Assembly: GCA_003674045.1 (NCBI GenBank)
Contig: PENC01000017.1
Span: forward strand, 94,394-158,393
DNA: 64,000 nt
Source: Streptomyces griseocarneus
GTDB lineage: Bacteria; Actinomycetota; Actinomycetes; Streptomycetales; Streptomycetaceae
Direction: 5' to 3'
The notes beneath the pieces were generated by a model. It searched no databases and was not told the DNA's origin. It was given only the letters and a program-made list of their open reading frames with translations. The translations under genes and the position numbers were made by a program. This document shows, in pieces, positions 1 to 8,891 of the stretch. Position 1 is the first letter of the stretch. Every line of letters starts with the position of its first letter.

Positions 1-2
1 TC

Positions 3-122
3 ACCACCACCCAGGTCAAGGGCCTCGACGCCCGGCAGGCCGCCGACCTGGCCCAGCGCCTCGCCGCCACCCTGGAGAGCGGCAGCGACGAGACATCGCC
101 CGACAGCGCGCCGCGGACATGA
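3..122 (+). CDS. C-terminal end of an EACC1-like (effector-associated constant component) protein, partial
   Basis: Only the last 39 codons are inside the window. The readable tail has a short beta-like stretch (TTTQVKGLDA) and then an amphipathic helix (RQAADLAQRLAATLE) and a polar end. Its TGA overlaps the ATG of the next gene as ATGA, so the two are almost certainly translated together. Small EACC1 proteins, known from actinobacterial NTPase-driven conflict systems, end in a similar beta-strand plus helix and sit directly before caspase/STAND genes. The assignment rests on this position and a short tail, so it is tentative; the upstream sequence would settle it. Confidence 0.5.
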   Translation, partial: TTTQVKGLDARQAADLAQRLAATLESGSDETSPDSAPRT

Positions 123-3100
123 CCGGCGACGCCACCGCGGCCCGTACGACCGGACTGGCCGCGCCGGGCACCCGCGCCGTCCTCGTCGGCACCGGCAGCC
201 ACGCGCCCGGCTCCGCCCTCCCCGCCCTGCCCGGCGTCGACACGACCCTCGACGACCTCGCCCGCGCCCTGCACGACGTGTGCGGCATGCCGGAGGAGCA
301 CATACGCCGCGTACCCGCCGACGCCTCCGCGGCCGACGTCCTCGCCGCCGTGGAGCAGGCGGTCACCGACGCCACCGGCACCGTGCTCTTCTGCTACACC
401 GGCCACGGCCTGCTCGGCCCCGGGGACGAGCTCTACCTCGCCACCCACGCCACCGCCGCCGAGGACAGGATCGCCCACGGCGTGCCGTACCGCGTCGTCA
501 AGGACCTGCTCGGCGGCGTCGTCGGCGGCAGCGTCGTAGTGCTCGACTGCTGCTTCTCCGGACGCGCGACGGCCCCCGGAACCGACGGCCCGCGTGGCGT
601 GTTCGACTCGGCGCTCCCCGACGGCAGCTTCCTCCTCACCTCCGCCTCCGACTTCGCCGTGTCCTACGCGCCCGAAGGCGAGCGCCACACCCTCTTCGGC
701 GGAAGCGTGCTGCGCCTCCTGGAGGAGGGCGACCCGTCCGGGCCCCCGCTGCTGACGCTGGACGACCTCCATACGTACCTCGACCGGGCCTTCCGCGACG
801 GGCCGGTACGCCCGCACCGGCGCAGCGACGGCACCCTGGGCACACTGGTCGTCGCGCCCAACCGCGCGTACCGCCCGGAACGGCCCGCGGCCGCCCTGCT
901 CCCGGCCGACGTGCCCTGCCCGTACCCCGGCATGGAGCCCTTCCGGCCCGAGGACCACGCCCACTTCTTCGGCCGCGAGGACATCACCGCGCGACTGCTC
1001 GACGCCGTCTGCGCCCCCGAGGCCGACAGCAGCCCCCTCGTCCTCGTCGGCGCGTCCGGCGCGGGCAAGTCCTCGCTGCTGCGCGCCGGGCTGCTCGTCG
1101 GCCTGGACCACCGGCGCGCCACCGGACACCCCGGCACCCCCTGGCCCGCCCTCCTGCTGCCCGCACCCGGCCCCCACCCCCTGCGGGCCCTCGCCGAACG
1201 CTGGGCCCAGGCCACCGGGCACCCCGCCGACGAGGTCCACGAGGCACTCTCCGCGGGGCGGCGGCTCCCCGCGCCGCTGCCCGGGTTCCCCGCCTGCCGA
1301 CTGCTCGTCGTGGACCAGTTCGAGGAGATCTTCACCCGTTGCACGGACCCGGAGGAACGCGCCCGGTTCGTCGGCGTGCTGTGCACGGCCGACGACGGCC
1401 CGGCCCCGCACCCCCGCGTCGTCCTCGGGCTGCGCGCCGACCACTACGGCAACTGCCTGGCACACCCGGAACTCGTACGGGCCCTGGAACACGGTCAGTT
1501 CACCGTCCCGCCCATGCACGAGAAAGCACTGCGGGCCGCCGTCGAACAGCCTGCCCTCGCCGTCGGCCTCACCCTGGAGGACGGCCTCGTCGACCGGCTC
1601 CTCGCCGACCTGTGGCAGGATTCCGGCGGGGACGGCCCGGCCGACGAGGCACCCGAGGCCGCCGCGCTGCCGTTCCTCGCCCACGCCCTGCGCGAGACCT
1701 GGCTGCGCCGCTCGGGCGCCACCCTCACCCTGGCCGGCTACCAGGCCACCGGCGGCATCCGCCAGTCCGTCGCCACCACCACCGAGGCCCTCTACCAGGA
1801 GCTGGACCCGCCCGCCCGCACCGCGCTCCGGGAACTCCTCCTCCGCATGATCCAGCTGACCGCGAGCGCCGAAGCCGTACGCCGCCGCGTCGACCTGCCC
1901 GGCCTGCTCGCCGGGCGCCCGGAGGACGGCCGACGCCTCGTCACAAGCGTGTGCGACCGCCTCGCCGCCGCCCGCCTGGTCACCGTCGACCAGGACGGCG
2001 CCCAGATCTCCCACGAGGCCCTGCTGCGCGCCTGGCCCCGGCTGCACTCCTGGATCCGCGAGGCGAGAGCCGAACTCCTCGCCCACCAGCAGCTCTCCGA
2101 GGCCGCCACGGCCTGGGACGAGCACGGCCGTGACCCCGGCTACCTCTACACCGGAGGCCGCCTGGAGCAGATCCGGCCCTGGCTGACGACCACGGGGGAG
2201 CCCGGCCCGAGCATCACCCTGACCGCGACGGAACGCGCCTTCGCCGAGGCGGCCGTCCGGGCCGCCCGCCGCGCCCGGCGCCGCCGCGTGGTCTTCACCG
2301 CCGCCGCGGCCTGCCTGGCACTGCTCCTCACCGGCGTCGGCACGTTCGCCGTCATCGAACGCGACCGGTCGCAGCGGCAGGCGGCGGTGCTGGACTCCAA
2401 GCTCATCGCGGGACAGGCGGAGGCCATGCGTCCGCTGGACCCCGCCGCGGCACTCGACCTGAGCCTCGCTGCCTACCGCGCCGCGCACACGGTCGAGGCA
2501 CGGACGTCCCTGCTCCGCAGCGCGCTGGCACCGGTGACCCGCAGCCTGACGGGCCACACCGACGAGATCCTGAAGCTGGCGTTCCACAAGGACGGCAAGG
2601 CCCTGGCGAGCTCGTCCAAGGACGGCACCGTACGTCTGTGGGACACCGGCGACCCGTACCGTCCGGCCGCCGGTCCCGTGCTGAGGGCCGGGAACCCGGT
2701 GGCCGCCGCCTGGCGCCCTGACGGCCGCTACCTCGCCGGAGCCACCCGGGACGCGCTCTTCGTCTGGGACACCACCGATCCCCTCCACCCGCGGCAGGTC
2801 GCCAAGGTGCCCGCCGGCGCCGGCGCCATCTCCCGCGGTGTGGCGTTCAGTCCGGACGGCCGCACCTTCGCCGTACCGGCCCGGAACGGGCGGATATGGC
2901 TGTGGGACATGAACGACCCCGTCCACCCGGTGCCCACCCCGGTCCAGATCGCCGAGGACAAGGACGACAGGATCGTCGGTGAGGTGGCCTACAGCCCGGA
3001 CGGCCGCGTACTCGCCGCGTCGGTGCAGGACGAGAGCCTGCGCCTGCTGGACAGCAGCCGGGCCCGTACGCTCGAACCGCTGGCCACGGTGAAGGATGCC

Positions 3101-4693
3101 TCGGTGTACGCCCTGGCGTTCCGTCCTGGCACACGGCTGCTGGTCGGAGGGGGCAAGCAGAAGCTGACGACCTGGGACACGGCGGACCCGGCGCATCCCC
3201 GGAATCCGGACAACAGCAGCCCCTACGGCAACCCCGGCGGCTCAGGAATGTACAAGTCCCTGGCTATCCGACCCGATGGGCGGTATGTGGCGGGAGCGGC
3301 CGATGCGGCCCGGCAGGCCCAGTTCTTCGAGTACTCCGACTCCGACTCCCTCGCACACGCCGACGGTGGCGACATGGGGATCGACGGCAGGGCGACCGCT
3401 CTCGCCTACCAGACCGACGGCCGGGGGGTGATGGTCGGTGACGACACCGGGCGCATCACCCTGCGCGAGGCTCCGCCGCGTTCGGTCCCGGGGGCGATCA
3501 TGGATTCGGAGGGTGTGCCGGGCGATGGATTCGACCCGGCCGCGCGCCATGTGGTGACAGGAAGTCAGAACTCTTACAAGAAACGACCGGTGGAAATCTG
3601 GGACATCGGTGGCCTGGGCGCCCCCAAGCGAATTGCCCGGCTGCCGCAGCCGTGGGACCAAGCCACGATCGTCGGGGAAGGCCGGTTCCTCCTCAGTCAG
3701 AACAGTGACAGCACGCGCTTCAAGCTGTGGCGTCTCGACAACGGCGGCCTGCGGCCCGGGCACGAGTTCGTGGTGCACGGTGACACGGTGCACGACGAAA
3801 ATCCGGTGGAGCTCAGCGTGAGCCGCGACGGGGCCCTGCTGTCCGTGCGCGCCCCCTCCGAAAAGACCATAGGGATCTGGGACATTCGCGATGTCGAACG
3901 TCCGGAGCGCATCGCACAGGTGCCGTGGCCGGAGGTCGACGGCCGGATCCGGTCGGGCTTCGTGGGACGCGTGCTGGTGATCATGACTCCGAAGGCGACG
4001 CAGCTGTGGGACGTCCGCGACGCGCGGCACCCCCGCCAGGCCGACACGGTGAAGGAGAGGCCGTCGGCGGCGTACGGCAACCTCAGCGTGGCTTTCCTGG
4101 TGAGCAGGGAGAACGCGAAGTCGGTCGACGAGCCGAACGCCCACGTATGGTCCCTGGCCGCCGACGGCACGGCGCGGCTGACCGGTTCGATCGACGAGAG
4201 GGACTGGACGGTGTCCCATCTCGCCTCCGACCGCACCCTGGCCACCCTCTCCAAGGCCGGACGCCCGCTGCTGTGGGACCTGCGGAACCCTCAGCAGCAC
4301 GGCGTCGCGTTACCGGGCCCCGCCTCCAAGATGCAGAACCTGTACGTGTCCCGGGACCGTCGACTGCTGGTGGCGTCGACCTACGACGGCGCCATCGGCA
4401 TCTGGCGCATCTCCGATCCGGACGGTTCCCGATCGGGCGGTGACGATGAGCAGCTCATGCTCTCCGAAGGATCGCAGGATATGGAGGTCGCCGAGGTGAG
4501 CCCGGCCGGCGACCTCTTCCTGAAATCCAGGGGGACCAGCTCTCTCGCTGCATTCGGCGTCAACAGCCTTGTGGTGAGCTCCGACTCCGACCTGCTATCC
4601 CGCACCCTGTGCTCCGTACGCGACGCACCCATGCCGGGCAAGCAATGGCGCTCCCTGCTGCCCGGCGTCACCTATCGGGATGCCTGCAACTGA
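119..4693 (+). CDS. Caspase-like peptidase / STAND ATPase / transmembrane / WD40 conflict-system protein
   Basis: A 1524-residue multidomain protein. Residues about 15-245 form a caspase-fold peptidase with the catalytic pair visible as His96 (YTGHG) and Cys145 (LDCCFSG). Residues about 268-700 are a STAND-type NTPase with Walker A GASGAGKSS at 311 and Walker B LLVVDQFEE near 395. A single hydrophobic helix lies at about 723-744, followed by WD40 blades from about residue 810 to the end (recurrent GH...LWD motifs), with later blades diverged. Known proteins of this build are regulated killing or immunity switches: the propeller senses, the NTPase oligomerises, the caspase cuts. The ATG overlaps the stop of the upstream gene. 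GC at third positions falls in the last third, which suggests a different history for the sensor half. The trigger is unknown. Confidence 0.85.
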   Translation: MTGDATAARTTGLAAPGTRAVLVGTGSHAPGSALPALPGVDTTLDDLARALHDVCGMPEEHIRRVPADASAADVLAAVEQAVTDATGTVLFCYTGHGLLGPGDELYLATHATAAEDRIAHGVPYRVVKDLLGGVVGGSVVVLDCCFSGRATAPGTDGPRGVFDSALPDGSFLLTSASDFAVSYAPEGERHTLFGGSVLRLLEEGDPSGPPLLTLDDLHTYLDRAFRDGPVRPHRRSDGTLGTLVVAPNRAYRPERPAAALLPADVPCPYPGMEPFRPEDHAHFFGREDITARLLDAVCAPEADSSPLVLVGASGAGKSSLLRAGLLVGLDHRRATGHPGTPWPALLLPAPGPHPLRALAERWAQATGHPADEVHEALSAGRRLPAPLPGFPACRLLVVDQFEEIFTRCTDPEERARFVGVLCTADDGPAPHPRVVLGLRADHYGNCLAHPELVRALEHGQFTVPPMHEKALRAAVEQPALAVGLTLEDGLVDRLLADLWQDSGGDGPADEAPEAAALPFLAHALRETWLRRSGATLTLAGYQATGGIRQSVATTTEALYQELDPPARTALRELLLRMIQLTASAEAVRRRVDLPGLLAGRPEDGRRLVTSVCDRLAAARLVTVDQDGAQISHEALLRAWPRLHSWIREARAELLAHQQLSEAATAWDEHGRDPGYLYTGGRLEQIRPWLTTTGEPGPSITLTATERAFAEAAVRAARRARRRRVVFTAAAACLALLLTGVGTFAVIERDRSQRQAAVLDSKLIAGQAEAMRPLDPAAALDLSLAAYRAAHTVEARTSLLRSALAPVTRSLTGHTDEILKLAFHKDGKALASSSKDGTVRLWDTGDPYRPAAGPVLRAGNPVAAAWRPDGRYLAGATRDALFVWDTTDPLHPRQVAKVPAGAGAISRGVAFSPDGRTFAVPARNGRIWLWDMNDPVHPVPTPVQIAEDKDDRIVGEVAYSPDGRVLAASVQDESLRLLDSSRARTLEPLATVKDASVYALAFRPGTRLLVGGGKQKLTTWDTADPAHPRNPDNSSPYGNPGGSGMYKSLAIRPDGRYVAGAADAARQAQFFEYSDSDSLAHADGGDMGIDGRATALAYQTDGRGVMVGDDTGRITLREAPPRSVPGAIMDSEGVPGDGFDPAARHVVTGSQNSYKKRPVEIWDIGGLGAPKRIARLPQPWDQATIVGEGRFLLSQNSDSTRFKLWRLDNGGLRPGHEFVVHGDTVHDENPVELSVSRDGALLSVRAPSEKTIGIWDIRDVERPERIAQVPWPEVDGRIRSGFVGRVLVIMTPKATQLWDVRDARHPRQADTVKERPSAAYGNLSVAFLVSRENAKSVDEPNAHVWSLAADGTARLTGSIDERDWTVSHLASDRTLATLSKAGRPLLWDLRNPQQHGVALPGPASKMQNLYVSRDRRLLVASTYDGAIGIWRISDPDGSRSGGDDEQLMLSEGSQDMEVAEVSPAGDLFLKSRGTSSLAAFGVNSLVVSSDSDLLSRTLCSVRDAPMPGKQWRSLLPGVTYRDACN

Positions 4694-4751
4694 ACGTGGC
4701 ATGAGGAAAATCCATTGCCTCCCGGCAACCGCCCGCCGTACGGTCCCGCCC

Positions 4752-5684
4752 ATGCTGCCGCCGGTGAACACGGACGAGGAGTGGGACGCGGTCGTCCCCG
4801 ACGAGACGGTGATGCGACGTGGCGCGGAGGACCTCTGCGCGCGCCTCGGTCTGGCCGGTGCGCCGCTGGCTCGCTTCCCGGACGGGACACAGCCGGTCTA
4901 CGCGGTGGGCGAGGAACATGTGCTGAAGCTGTTCCCTTCCGCCTCCGCCCGGGACGGGATCGCCGAAGGGCACGTCCTCACCCACATCCAGGGACGGCTG
5001 CCGGTCCCGACACCGCATGTGCGGGACTTCGGCCCGTACGAGAACGGCTGGCGGTACGTCCTGATGTCCCGGCTCCGTGGCGAGAATCTGGCCCACGTCT
5101 GGGACCGCGTGCCGCCGGGCGACCGCGAGCGGCTTGTCGGCGACATCGGCGCGACCATGGCTGCCCTGCACTCCCTCGACACCGAGCCCCTGGAGGACGT
5201 CCTCGGCCCCGGGGACTGGGGCGCCTTCCTGGACCGTCGGCGTGCCGGTGCCGTGGAGCAGCAGCGCTCCCACGGGCTGCCGCCCGCCTGGCTGGAACAG
5301 ATCCCGGACTTCCTCGCCTCGGTGCCGCTGCCGTGTGCACCGCGCCGTTCCCTGCTGCACACCGAGGTCATGCGGCAGCACTTCCTCGCCGCTCCCGATC
5401 CCGGTGGGTGGCGCCTGACCGGGCTCTTCGACTTCGAGCCGGCCATGATCGGTGACCGCGCGTACGACTTCGTGGCCGTCGGCCTGTTCGTCACCCGCGG
5501 CGACCCGGCCCTGCTGGCCCGGCTCGCCAAGGCGTACGGCCATACCTTCGAGCCGTCCCAACTGCTCGCGTACACGCTGCTGCACGTGTACAGCAACCTC
5601 CCCTGGTACATGAGGGAACTGCACGTACCCGCGGACAGGACGCTGCACTCCCTCGCGGAGACGTGGTTCGGTACGGCGTCGTGA
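4752..5684 (+). CDS. Aminoglycoside-phosphotransferase-fold protein with altered catalytic loop
   Basis: About 310 residues with the APH/choline-kinase-like fold: N-lobe with VYAVGEEHVLKLF (the Lys is the expected ATP contact), linker MSRLRGENL, and a C-lobe. The catalytic loop that normally reads HGDxxxxN is HTEVMRQH (His203), so the base Asp is Glu and the Mg-binding Asn is His, while the following DFE (Asp227) keeps the metal-binding Asp. This variant is, from memory, shared by a Streptomyces subfamily, so it is probably functional in some other phosphotransfer or binding role and should not be read as drug resistance. I chose ATG 4752 because homologues as I recall them begin MLPPV; an earlier ATG at 4680 or 4701 is possible and overlaps the previous gene. 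Confidence 0.65.
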   Translation: MLPPVNTDEEWDAVVPDETVMRRGAEDLCARLGLAGAPLARFPDGTQPVYAVGEEHVLKLFPSASARDGIAEGHVLTHIQGRLPVPTPHVRDFGPYENGWRYVLMSRLRGENLAHVWDRVPPGDRERLVGDIGATMAALHSLDTEPLEDVLGPGDWGAFLDRRRAGAVEQQRSHGLPPAWLEQIPDFLASVPLPCAPRRSLLHTEVMRQHFLAAPDPGGWRLTGLFDFEPAMIGDRAYDFVAVGLFVTRGDPALLARLAKAYGHTFEPSQLLAYTLLHVYSNLPWYMRELHVPADRTLHSLAETWFGTAS

Positions 5685-5709
5685 CCCCGGCCGCCACCGT
5701 CTGCTCCGC

Positions 5710-6624
5710 CTACTCCGGCGCGTAGGCCGCCCACCGCGTGAGGGCGAACCCGTCGCCTTCCCGGCGGACTTCCACCGCGCCCGCTCCGCCGAAGTGCGCC
5801 GGGACGACGAGCTCCCGTTCGGCCGCCGCCCGGTCGAGGATCCGACGGCGGCTGGCCGCCGCCTGCTCCGCGTCGAGGCAGAAGCAGCTGTTGCAGGAGG
5901 GGTGCAGGATCTGTACCGGGCTGTGCAGCAGGTCGCCGACGAAGACGGCACGGTCACCTCCCGACGCGAGCCGCAGGACGGATGACCCGGGCGTGTGGCC
6001 GGGGGCGGACTCCAGGGTCAGGTTTTCGTCGATCTGGTGCGCGCCGTCCCACAGGACGGCCTGTCCGGAGCGGTGCACCGGCATGATGCTGTCGTCGTAG
6101 ATCAGCCGGTCGTCTTCCCGCAGCCCCTTCGCGTACGCGTTGGCGGGGCCGAAGTAGTGGTCGTCGGCGGCCGGGATCAGATACTGGGCGTTGGGGAACA
6201 TGGGCTCCCACCCGCCGTCGAAACCTGTGGTGTTCCAGCCGACATGGTCGGCGTGGATATGGGTGTTGACGACGACGTCGACGTCCTGCGGACGGATACC
6301 GGCTCGTGCCAGGAGGCCGGGGAAGTCGCCCTGCCAGTGGTGGAACCGCGGCGAGCCCGGCCGCTCGCGCCCGTTGCCCACGCCGGTGTCGACCACGACG
6401 GTCCGCCCGCCGCTGCGCAGCACCCAGGTCTGCAGCGCGACCACGGCCTGGTCGCTGTCCGGCCGCCAGTGGTCCGGCGCCAGCCAGTCCTCGTTGTCCT
6501 TCCATACCCCGGCCCCGGACTCCGGGACCAGGTCGAGGGGCGGCACCATGGGCCCGCTCCACTCGACGAGCCGGACGATCTCGACGTCCCCCAGTACGAG
6601 GCTCTGCACGTTCTCAGTGGTCAT
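5710..6624 (-). CDS. MBL-fold metallo-hydrolase
   Basis: About 304 residues of metallo-beta-lactamase fold. The zinc motif THIHADHVGWN sits near residue 120, with later metal ligands in SAPGHTPGS and a distal VPAHFGG. It resembles the quorum-quenching lactonase/hydrolase branch of the superfamily, but the substrate cannot be told. Start ATG 6624 (MTTENVQS) is preferred over an in-frame ATG at 6660, which would push into the divergent regulator. The AraC gene beginning at 6729 faces it across about 100 bases, and it is the most likely regulator. The gene converges with the APH-like gene with a very short gap. Confidence 0.8.
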   Translation of the reverse strand: MTTENVQSLVLGDVEIVRLVEWSGPMVPPLDLVPESGAGVWKDNEDWLAPDHWRPDSDQAVVALQTWVLRSGGRTVVVDTGVGNGRERPGSPRFHHWQGDFPGLLARAGIRPQDVDVVVNTHIHADHVGWNTTGFDGGWEPMFPNAQYLIPAADDHYFGPANAYAKGLREDDRLIYDDSIMPVHRSGQAVLWDGAHQIDENLTLESAPGHTPGSSVLRLASGGDRAVFVGDLLHSPVQILHPSCNSCFCLDAEQAAASRRRILDRAAAERELVVPAHFGGAGAVEVRREGDGFALTRWAAYAPE

Positions 6625-6728
6625 GTCCTCGACCTTAGGGGGCTCAAGTGAGCTCTTCAATGCGTGACATGCTCTTCTGGATACGCATTCGTCTCACTCA
6701 CGACAGTGGGCAGGGATACGATTGCCGG

Positions 6729-7655
6729 ATGGATGTGGTGAGCGACGCCATCGTGGCCGTGCGCATCGGCCGGCCGTCCTCCGACCGGCTGCGGGTGAGC
6801 GGGAGCTGGTGCACGCGCTTCGCCCCCTACGACGGCGCGGGCTTCCACGTCGTGCTGGAGGGCAGTTGCTGGCTGCTGCCCGACGGCGGTGGCCCGGTCC
6901 CGCTCGGCACGGGTGACGCGGTCCTGCTGCCGCACGGCACCGGGCATGTGATCGCCGACTCTCCCGCCGACGAGGCGACCGTGGAGCAGGCGGTGCCGTT
7001 CGAACGCTGGCTCGGCAGGACGCCGCCGCGGCGGGCCGAGGACGCCGACAGCCAGGTGGCGATGCTGTGCGGCAAGTACCGGCTGGACCGCAGTCACGCC
7101 CACCCGCTCATGACGGAGCTGCCGGTGGTCGTCCACCTGCCCCATCGCGCGGGCGGCCACCCCGAGCTCCGCGCCGCCGTCGATCTCCTGGGCCGTGAAC
7201 TCGACGTGCAGCGGCCCGGGTCGGACATCGCGGTCCCCGGCCTGCTCGACCTGTTCCTCGTCTACATGATCCGTTCCTGGATGGCCGAGACCCCGTCCGG
7301 GACCTGGTCGGCCGCGCTGGGCGACCCGGTGACGGCCACCGTCCTGCGGGCGATGCACGCGGACCCGGCCGCCGCGTGGACCAACGACCGCCTGGCCGCC
7401 GAGGCGGGCGTCTCCCGCCCCACCCTGGCCCGCCGCTTCACGCCCCTGGTCGGCCGGCCCCCGATGGCGTACCTCACCTGGTGGCGCCTCACCCTCGCCG
7501 CCGGTCTGCTGCGCGACACCACCGAGCCGCTGGCCATCATCGCCCACCGTGTCGGCTACGGCACCCCGTATGCCTTCTCCCATGCCTTCAAAAGGGAGTT
7601 CGGAGCGACCCCGGGGCAGTACCGGACAGCAGCGGCGGCCGCGCAGAGGACGTGA
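6729..7655 (+). CDS. AraC family transcriptional regulator with cupin sensor domain
   Basis: About 308 residues. The N-terminal half is a cupin-type sensor (RVSGSWCTRFAPYDGAGFHVVLEGSCWL, then GDAVLLPHGTGHV). The C-terminal 100 residues hold two helix-turn-helix motifs (NDRLAAEAGVSRPTLARRF and IAHRVGYGTPYAFSHAFKREFGATPGQYR), the classic AraC signature. ATG 6729 (MDVVSDAI) is chosen because the cupin starts immediately after it; an upstream ATG at 6648 would overlap the divergent hydrolase. Members with this cupin type often control adjacent oxidoreductases or hydrolases, so the facing MBL hydrolase is the likely target and the shared 6625-6728 spacer the likely control site. Confidence 0.85.
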   Translation: MDVVSDAIVAVRIGRPSSDRLRVSGSWCTRFAPYDGAGFHVVLEGSCWLLPDGGGPVPLGTGDAVLLPHGTGHVIADSPADEATVEQAVPFERWLGRTPPRRAEDADSQVAMLCGKYRLDRSHAHPLMTELPVVVHLPHRAGGHPELRAAVDLLGRELDVQRPGSDIAVPGLLDLFLVYMIRSWMAETPSGTWSAALGDPVTATVLRAMHADPAAAWTNDRLAAEAGVSRPTLARRFTPLVGRPPMAYLTWWRLTLAAGLLRDTTEPLAIIAHRVGYGTPYAFSHAFKREFGATPGQYRTAAAAAQRT

Positions 7656-7759
7656 CCGCCGCCCCTGCGCCGGCCGGCCGTGGCGCGTGATCCTCCGCGG
7701 CCTCTCCCCGGTGGACGAAACCGCTTGCCGCGGTCGGCGCCGGTGACCAGGATGGTGTC

Positions 7760-8632
7760 ATGCCCACGATCACCGCTGCCGACGGAACGGAACTCGCCTG
7801 CCACATCACGGGCGAAGGCGAGCCGCTGCTCTGCCTCCCGGGCGGACCGATGCGCGCGTCCGCCTACCTCGGGGACCTCGGCGGACTGTCGAAGCGTCGG
7901 CAGCTGGTCATGCTCGACCTGCGCGGCACCGGCGACTCCCGCGTCCCCGGCGATCCGGCCACGTACCGCTGCGACCGGCAGGTCGACGACGTCGAGGCCG
8001 TCCGACGGCACTTCGGGTGGGACGGTGTGGATGTTCTCGCGCACTCGGCGGGCGGCGACCTGGCCCTCCTCTACGCGGTCCGGTACCCGCGGCGCATCCG
8101 TACCCTCAGCCTGATCACGGCCCGCGCCCGCGCGCTCGGCGTCGATTTCACCGAGGAGCACCGGCGGGAGGTGATCGCGCTGCGCACGGCCGAGCCGTGG
8201 TTCGCGTCGGCCCGCGATGCCTATGAGGCCATCTGGTCCGGAACCGCCACCGACGCCGACTTCGACGCGGCCGTCCCGTTCTTCTACGGCCGCTGAGACG
8301 CCGCCGCCCAGGCACATGCCGCAGCCGACGTCCGGCAGACCAACGAGTCGGCGGCGGACGTCTACGCGTCGCCCGGCGCCTTCGACCCCGCTGCCGCGCG
8401 CGCCGCCGTCGCCCGCCTGGACGTGCCGGTGCTGATATTCGCGGGTGAACTCGACAGTGGCCCGCGCCCCCATGTCGCCGCCGACATCGCGAGGTTGTTC
8501 CCCCATGCCGAGTCGGCCGTCCAGCCGGGCGCGGGCCACTTCCCATGGCTCGACGACCCTGCCTCGTTCACCCGCACCGTCGCGGGCTTCCTCGACCGGG
8601 GGCGCGCCGGTTCGCACACGTGGCCCCGCTGA
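7760..8632 (+). pseudogene. Alpha/beta hydrolase interrupted by an in-frame TGA
   Basis: The reading frame opens at ATG 7760 and encodes a proline-iminopeptidase-like alpha/beta hydrolase with the oxyanion region LCLPGGPMRAS and the nucleophile motif AHSAGG. At 8294-8296 a TGA stops it after PFFYGR. The same frame then continues without break from 8297 to a stop at 8630, and this part holds the missing acid (FAGELDSG) and histidine (GAGHFPW) of the triad in the right order. The stop falls where the family usually has Trp, so a single TGG to TGA change explains it. As written, the product would be 178 residues with no Asp/His and should be inactive. A base-calling error is the main alternative. 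A GTG at 8423 could in principle start a useless C-terminal fragment. Confidence 0.85.
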
Positions 8633-8891
8633 CCGGTCGCTCCGGCGCGGCTTCACCGCCGCGGCAGATGAACGAGCCAGGACGGAGTGACGGAGCAATC
8701 GTCCGGCTTCACCCCTCAATCAGGTGAACAGTCCGTCTTGCCGCCCTGAGGCAGGTACGTGTGCCCTACAGTCTTCCTGATCGTCGCGGAGTACACCCCC
8801 GCACGCCCGTGACCGGGAGACGCCGGCCCAGGGACGCATGTCCGACGGGGGCACGGCTCGCGATTCCCCGTTCCCAGGAAGGCGCAGGGCT

